Positions 59,338 through 64,000 of a stretch of 64,000 nt of DNA are shown here, piece after piece. The translations under genes and the position numbers were made by a program. Position 1 is the first letter of the stretch; every line of letters begins with the position of its first letter. The stretch spans positions 62,001-126,000 of the forward strand of contig DATGJP010000042.1 in NCBI GenBank assembly GCA_035295125.1, written 5' to 3'. This DNA is from JAICMB01 sp035295125 (GTDB lineage Bacteria > Acidobacteriota > Terriglobia > Bryobacterales > Bryobacteraceae). The notes below the pieces were generated by a model. It had not been told where the DNA came from. It searched no databases and was given only the letters and a program-made list of their open reading frames with translations.

Positions 59338-60095
59338 CCAAGCGGATCATTCCCTGTCTGGACGTGACTGCGGGCCGTGTCGTTAAGGGCGTGCATTTCG
59401 TCAACCTGCGCGATGCGGGCGACCCGGTGGAATTGGCAGATCGCTACAACGCTCAAGGCGCCGACGAGTTGGTGTTTCTCGACATTACCGCGTCGAGCGA
59501 TGCACGCGATATCATGGCGGATGTCGTTCGACGAACAGCCCGGCGGGTGTTTATCCCGCTGACCGTCGGCGGCGGCATTCGCTCCGTCGCGGATGCGCGC
59601 AAGATTCTTCTCTCGGGCGCGGAAAAAGTGAGTGTCAACACTGCGGCCGTACGCCGTCCCGCGCTGCTTACCGAGTTGAGCGAAGAGTTTGGCGCACAGG
59701 CGGTGGTGCTGGCGATTGATGCACGCCGTAACGTGAGGCAATCGTGGAACGTATTCACTCGTGGAGGCCGCGACGACGAAGGCATGGACGTGATCGAGTG
59801 GGCGAAGGAAGGCGAGGCCCGGGGCGCGGGTGAGATTCTGCTGACATCGATGGATACGGATGGCGTTCAAGCAGGGTTCGACTGCGAATTAACAGCGGCT
59901 GTTTCCTGCGCCACACGCGTTCCGGTGATCGCGTCGGGCGGGGCAGGGAAAGCGGAGGATTTCGAGCGGGTTTTGACTTCCGGCCGGGCCGACGCGGCAC
60001 TGGCTGCCTCGATCTTCCACTACGGCACGTACACCGTTGCCGATCTCAAGGTCTTTCTCGCGCAACAGGGGATTCCGGTGAGGCCAGTCTTGTGA
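59331..60095 (+). CDS. hisF: Imidazole glycerol phosphate synthase, cyclase subunit (HisF)
   Basis: 254 residues, a (beta/alpha)8 barrel. Catalytic Asp in IIPCLDVTAGRVVKG, second Asp in VVLAIDARRN. Phosphate-binding repeats TVGGGIRSVADARKILLSGAEKVS and VIASGGAGKAEDF. It forms imidazole-glycerol phosphate and AICAR with HisH. Overlaps hisA by 4 bp. Confidence 0.96.
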   Translation: MLAKRIIPCLDVTAGRVVKGVHFVNLRDAGDPVELADRYNAQGADELVFLDITASSDARDIMADVVRRTARRVFIPLTVGGGIRSVADARKILLSGAEKVSVNTAAVRRPALLTELSEEFGAQAVVLAIDARRNVRQSWNVFTRGGRDDEGMDVIEWAKEGEARGAGEILLTSMDTDGVQAGFDCELTAAVSCATRVPVIASGGAGKAEDFERVLTSGRADAALAASIFHYGTYTVADLKVFLAQQGIPVRPVL

Positions 60096-60772
60096 TCATC
60101 CCGTGCATTGACCTGATGGACGGCAAGGTTGTTCAACTGGTCCAGGGGCGCGAGAAGGCGTTGGAGGCGGATTCGCCTCTGGTGATGCTGGAAAGGTTTT
60201 CCGCATTTCCGCAAATTCAGATTATCGACCTGGACGCCGCGATGGGCATCGGAGATAACAATAGTCTGGTTGAGATGCTCGCCGAACGTGCCGTTACGCG
60301 GGTGGGAGGAGGCGTGCGTTCGGCGGAGCGCGCACGAACGTTGATCGCGCATGGGGCACATCGGGTGATTGTCGGGACGGCGGCTTTCAACGAGGAATTA
60401 CTGGAGTCGATTGCCCACGCGATCGGCCCGGAGCGGCTGATCGTGGCGCTCGATTCAAAGGGCGGCAAGGTGGTTGTGAAAGGCTGGCGCGAGACGACGC
60501 GCGTCTCGGCCGAGGAAGTGCTCAAGCATTTCGAGCCGTACTGTTCCGGTTTTCTCTGCACATACGTGGACAAGGAAGGCATGATGGAGGGGACGGATCT
60601 CGATTGGTTTCGACGTCTGCGCGCGAAGACCAGTCATGAGATCACGGCTGCGGGCGGTATCACCACCATGGACGAAATCCACGCATTGCAGGATTTGAAC
60701 ATCAACGCCGCGCTGGGCATGGCGATTTACACCGGCCGTCTTCCCCTGGATGAGCTCGCGCACATTTCGTAG
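60092..60772 (+). CDS. hisA: ProFAR isomerase (HisA)
   Basis: 226 residues from GTG 60092. (beta/alpha)8 barrel isomerising ProFAR to PRFAR. Asp in IIPCIDLMDGKVVQLVQG and VALDSKGGK; phosphate sites VGGGVRSAERARTLIAHGAHRVIVG and AAGGITTMDEIHAL. Slightly short for the family but complete. Last his gene of the operon. Confidence 0.94.
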   Translation: MIIPCIDLMDGKVVQLVQGREKALEADSPLVMLERFSAFPQIQIIDLDAAMGIGDNNSLVEMLAERAVTRVGGGVRSAERARTLIAHGAHRVIVGTAAFNEELLESIAHAIGPERLIVALDSKGGKVVVKGWRETTRVSAEEVLKHFEPYCSGFLCTYVDKEGMMEGTDLDWFRRLRAKTSHEITAAGGITTMDEIHALQDLNINAALGMAIYTGRLPLDELAHIS

Positions 60773-62534
60773 GGACGCCGCGTTTGTCGCGTTGCTCTCG
60801 CTTGCGGCGGCCTACGCGCGTTGGTTGAAACTCAGTTCGCTTGCGTCCGACGATCCGGGGATGTGGCTCAACCAGGTGGCGCGTGCGGTGCGCGGCGAAC
60901 TGCCCTATCGCGATTTTTCGTGGAATTATCCGCCGCTTTCGCTTTTCGTGATGGCAGGGTGGGATCGGCTGTTCGGCGTGACGTTCGAGGCGAATCAGGT
61001 CGCAATCGATCTGCTCTCCCTGGTCGCCGTTGCACTCGCTTATGTGCTGGTTCGAATGCTGTTGCCTCGCGCGCTGCAGCTTGCGACCGTTGCGCTGCTG
61101 ATTGCGATCGGGGCGACGGCACTTACCAAGTTCACACTCTTTTCTTTGCTCACGTATTCGCCTTCATTACTGGCCGGGACGATTGGACTGGAGATTGTGT
61201 TGATCGGGGCGCTGCTGGAGGTGCGCGGCAAGAGTGGCTTGCTGCTGCTGGCGGCCGGGACGCTGATTTCCGCGTGGAGCAAACCGGAGCCGCTGCTGGC
61301 GGCATTTGGAACGCTGGCGTTGTTGGTGGTTTTGGATCTGCGGCGATGGCGGCGCCTTGGCGGACTGATGGTGGCCTGCGGCGCGGTGGTAGGGCTGGGC
61401 TACGGCGTGGTTGCTTACGTCGTCGGATGGCAAGCACTCAAAGATGGCGTTCTCGGGTATGGGCTCGCTACTTTTGCCTGCCCGTGGTGGCCGACGGGAA
61501 TCGGCGTTCTCGGGGCCATTGCGGCTCTCGGGCAGGGGGCGTTTGGGGCGACGGCCATTTCGTTCCGGTTCCGTGAGGCGATGTTGGCGACGTATGGGCG
61601 GTGGTACCGGTGGATGACGTGGTTCGGGGTTCCGGGACTGTTGGTTGCGATTGTCTACTATGTCATGATCACGCCGTTTCATCCGCCGTTGGATGCGAGA
61701 AAGCTGGTGATGGTCGGGCAGACGACGCTGGGATCGAGCCAGGTGCTGTTACCGGTGATGTGGGTCGCTATTCTTTACTGGCTGTTTCTCCTGCTGCGCG
61801 TGATGCGGACGAGCCGGGAGGAGCGGGAGGCGCTGGTTCTACTTACGGCTCCGGTGCTGATGTCCACGCGAAGCCTGTTCGGAACGACGCTGTTTCCCTA
61901 CACCGAGGTGTCGGCGATCTGCTATTTGTTCTTCATCATTGTGGGACCTTACCTGCTGTGGCGCTTCCTCGGCGCGGCGGGGCTGTCGCGTTATGCCGTG
62001 ATCGCAACAGCTACGGTGTGCGTTGCGTATGTGTTCTTGCGAATCGGCGGTGGGTATTCGATTCTGCTATCGAATTCGCGATATACCGCGCTACAGACGA
62101 ATTCCGGGGCGGTGCGGCTGCTGGACGATGACGGCAGCGCGGAGATTTACCGCTACGTCGCAGCGCATACGGGTCCGGACGATACGGTGGTGGAACTTCC
62201 CTATGGCGGGGGCATTGATTTCGCGGCGGCGCGGAAGAGCCCGGTGTTCACGACCGAGTTCACGCAGCTCCGCATGCCCGACCGGTATCAGCAGCAGGAC
62301 CTCGCACGGATTCTCGCTCATCCGCCGGCCTTCGTGGTCGTCGATCGGGCGCCTAACTACGGCACTACTTATGGGTATAAAGCCAATATGAGGTGCCCCT
62401 GTCCGCGGATCGTTTGGGAGCCGGATGAGCCGTCGTGGGACCCGAACGTCGTGAATCCTATCGTGCCGTATATTGAGGGAAAATATCTGCCGGTTCTTAC
62501 GCTCGAATACAAGATGATTCTCGGGCCTCGGTAG
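60750..62534 (+). CDS. GT-C-type polytopic membrane protein, putative glycosyltransferase
   Basis: 594 residues with about 10-12 hydrophobic helices. The N-terminal loop after the first helix reads ASDDPGMWLNQVARAVRGEL followed by PYRDFSWNYPPLS, the acidic-loop pattern of ArnT/PMT-like (GT39/GT83) lipid-linked sugar transferases. The C-terminal soluble part includes IYRYVAAHTGPDDTVVELPYGGGIDF. It overlaps hisA by 23 bp and is probably cotranscribed, although a link to histidine is not evident. Sugar and acceptor unknown. Confidence 0.7.
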   Translation: MSSRTFRRDAAFVALLSLAAAYARWLKLSSLASDDPGMWLNQVARAVRGELPYRDFSWNYPPLSLFVMAGWDRLFGVTFEANQVAIDLLSLVAVALAYVLVRMLLPRALQLATVALLIAIGATALTKFTLFSLLTYSPSLLAGTIGLEIVLIGALLEVRGKSGLLLLAAGTLISAWSKPEPLLAAFGTLALLVVLDLRRWRRLGGLMVACGAVVGLGYGVVAYVVGWQALKDGVLGYGLATFACPWWPTGIGVLGAIAALGQGAFGATAISFRFREAMLATYGRWYRWMTWFGVPGLLVAIVYYVMITPFHPPLDARKLVMVGQTTLGSSQVLLPVMWVAILYWLFLLLRVMRTSREEREALVLLTAPVLMSTRSLFGTTLFPYTEVSAICYLFFIIVGPYLLWRFLGAAGLSRYAVIATATVCVAYVFLRIGGGYSILLSNSRYTALQTNSGAVRLLDDDGSAEIYRYVAAHTGPDDTVVELPYGGGIDFAAARKSPVFTTEFTQLRMPDRYQQQDLARILAHPPAFVVVDRAPNYGTTYGYKANMRCPCPRIVWEPDEPSWDPNVVNPIVPYIEGKYLPVLTLEYKMILGPR

Positions 62535-62537
62535 TTG

Positions 62538-62574
62538 CGCCGATTGCCAATCGGCGAGCAGGCTGACAGCCCGC
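62538..62574. repeat. REP-like double hairpin after the his/GT-C operon
   Basis: First hairpin CGCCGATT-GCC-AATCGGCG (62538-62556, perfect 8-bp stem). Second GCAGGCT-GAC-AGCCCGC (62558-62574, one mismatch). It fills the gap between two convergent genes and may serve as a terminator or mRNA 3' protector for both. Confidence 0.6.
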
Positions 62575-62575
62575 A

Positions 62576-64000
62576 TCATAGTTGGCGGCGAGTCTCTTGG
62601 AATTCCAATCCATGCTGATGAATGAATGTTTCCAACAGGACTGTGTTCTGTTCAGGCATCACCAACGCGACATGGCCGTCGGGACGCACAAGATAAGCGG
62701 CATCTCGTTGGAAACCGGCATGCTCGGCTGCATCATTCCAGGCAAAGGCGTGGAGTGCGAGGCCCGCGTTCCGGCTGGAGGATTTGAGATCCTGAGTCGC
62801 TTCGCCGTAGACGTGAAGCTGCCAATCGAGGGATCGCAATGGGACGAAGTTGTGAGTGGCGCCCGTTGGAAACCACGGCAGCCGGTCCCCACCATGCACC
62901 TCGCCTGCCTTTCCTTGACTCAGCGGGCTATCGGCGTAATGAATGCGGATCTGCGAGACAAGCCGAAAGATGGCATGGCGGCTCAAGGCAAAGCGGGTTG
63001 CGATGCCGACAAAAAACGGAGCGACGATTCTCCGCGTCAATTCCCCCTTGAGTCCTTCCGCCACCATCGGTGTGAAAGCGCGATCGGTGGTCGCAACAAG
63101 CGAACGCGCGAACGAGATGCGCTCCAGCTCGTAGCTGTCGAGAATCGACTCAGCGGCGCGGTTCTGCAGCACCTGCGCCAGCTTCCAGCCGAGATTGATC
63201 GCATCGCCGATTCCGGTGTTCATGCCCTGGCCGCCGGCGGGGCTGTGAATATGGCCCGCATCGCCGAGCAGAAAAGCGCGGCCTACGCGGAAGCGGTCAG
63301 CAACCCGGTGGTGGACGCGATACGTCGAAAACCAGTTGACCTCTTTTACTCGTATGTCGAGGAGAGGTTCGACGTGAGGCCGCACATCCTCAAACGTGAT
63401 GTCGGAACGCTCCGACAATTCCGGCGGAACGAGTCCGATCAAGCGTTGCATGCCGCTCAGGCGCACAGGAAACATGAGTGAAAGGATGTGCTCGCCAAGG
63501 CTGATATGCAGGTCGCGCTCGAAGCCGCGATCAATGGCAACGTCGGCGACTTAGAACAACTGCTCATAGCTTCCCCCCGGAAAGCCGATACCCGCTGCCT
63601 CTCGCACGCGGCTGTGAGCACCATCGCACCCGCAGATGTATGCGGCATTGATGGTGCTTGTAGCGTTCTCACGCGAGACCGTCGCGCGGACGCCCTCCGA
63701 GTCCTGTTCGAACCCCGTCAGGCGCGCGCCCCATTCGACGGCTACGCCCAGTTCATCGAGCTTGCGCAGCAGAAAACGCTCGTGGTCGTCCTGTGGATAC
63801 GCGAGTGCATAAGGGAAGGGGCTCAGGCCCTCGCCGAGGTCCTTAAAGCTGAAGGTCAGCACCTCATGGCTGGAGTCGCCCGAGGCCTCTCGAAGGTGCG
63901 CGGCCTCCGTTACAATGCCTTCGCTGACAACCTCGCCGGCAAAGCCATATTGGTCATAGAACTCCAGAGTCCGCGCTTGCACAACCATGGCGCGCGAATG
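62576..64000 (-). pseudogene. FAD-dependent aromatic-type monooxygenase, interrupted by an in-frame TAA and cut by the right edge
   Basis: The minus-strand frame from the window end reads HSRAMVVQARTLEFYDQYGF, then CGCDGAHSRVREAAGIGF (FAD/NADPH 'DG' motif), to GGSYEQLF. There it meets TAA at 63551-63553. The same frame resumes VADVAIDRGFERDLHISLGE and continues through GDAGHIHSPAGGQGMNTGIG (FAD ribityl motif), to the stop at 62576. In this PheA/MhpA-like hydroxylase family the residue after LF is normally Tyr, so TAC or TAT has become TAA. A single nonsense change explains it. Either a recent pseudogene, read-through, or a sequencing error. The N-terminal Rossmann GxGxxG lies beyond the window. 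Confidence 0.8.

Noticed and set aside
62576..63475. Treating the C-terminal part of the monooxygenase as a separate gene starting at an internal Met
   Set aside because: It lacks the FAD N-terminal half, and the upstream frame is continuous except for one TAA.
62582..63481. Plus-strand 299-residue frame opposite the broken monooxygenase
   Set aside because: No recognisable fold; the minus strand carries clear FAD-binding motifs on both sides of the stop.

Overview
The window looks like a chromosomal segment of a soil acidobacterium of the Solibacter/Bryobacter type. This is inferred from gene content, not from a marker gene. The main pointers are three orphan MacB/FtsX-type permeases of the acidobacterial ADOP kind, a subtilase ending in NIVWGT repeats, large secreted proteins built from BACON and PCR..DTR..NGYF repeats, an exosortase H with an IPTL-type substrate, and high-GC DNA with many GTG/TTG starts. 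I saw no rRNA, tRNA, CRISPR array, phage or complete IS element.

Layout. 1-1.85 kb: the start of a TlpA-like thioredoxin gene (-), then a tight pterin operon of two 6-pyruvoyltetrahydropterin-synthase paralogues and folE. 2.3-8.7 kb: a hemerythrin, a stand-alone receiver protein, a four-PAS hybrid histidine kinase, a PAN-domain secreted protein and a DUF2235-like hydrolase. 8.8-13.9 kb: an NHL-repeat surface protein with an IPTL-CTERM tail, two collagen-like DNRLRE proteins, exosortase H and its membrane partner. 14-22.6 kb: glycogen/trehalose metabolism, with treZ (-) divergent from glgE, maltokinase, glgB and a debranching-type glucosidase. 22.6-31.4 kb: mostly secreted proteins (DUF4136 lipoprotein, PCR..DTR repeat protein, oligopeptide-binding protein, small helical lipoprotein, 37-residue membrane peptide, subtilase, LolA-like protein). 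31.4-39.3 kb: glutamate dehydrogenase, TPR protein, coproheme decarboxylase (-), ADOP permease and Rid-family protein (-) divergent from a LysR regulator. 39.3-46.5 kb: a 2382-residue secreted protein with a metzincin-type zinc site. 46.5-53.7 kb: DUF3224, two more ADOP permeases, a DUF4097 protein and a small secreted protein. 53.8-62.5 kb: a histidine operon, hisI-G-D-C-(HAD phosphatase)-B-H-F-A, ending in a GT-C type membrane protein. 62.6 kb to the end: an FAD monooxygenase gene broken by one in-frame stop and running off the right edge.

Two points stand out. First, the two PTPS paralogues have lost complementary catalytic residues: one lacks the Cys, the other lacks the Asp-His pair. In known PTPS enzymes this triad is built between subunits, so the pair may form an obligate hetero-oligomer fed by the adjacent FolE. 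Second, upstream of hisI there is an unannotated 17-codon reading frame with six His codons, followed by mutually exclusive antiterminator and terminator helices. This is a histidine attenuator, and it appears to be leaderless. Further leads are the unnamed PCR..DTR..NGYF repeat at the C-terminus of two unrelated secreted proteins, an approximately 88-bp interspersed element present twice plus a shortened form, and a perfect 19-bp operator-like inverted repeat in front of one ADOP gene.
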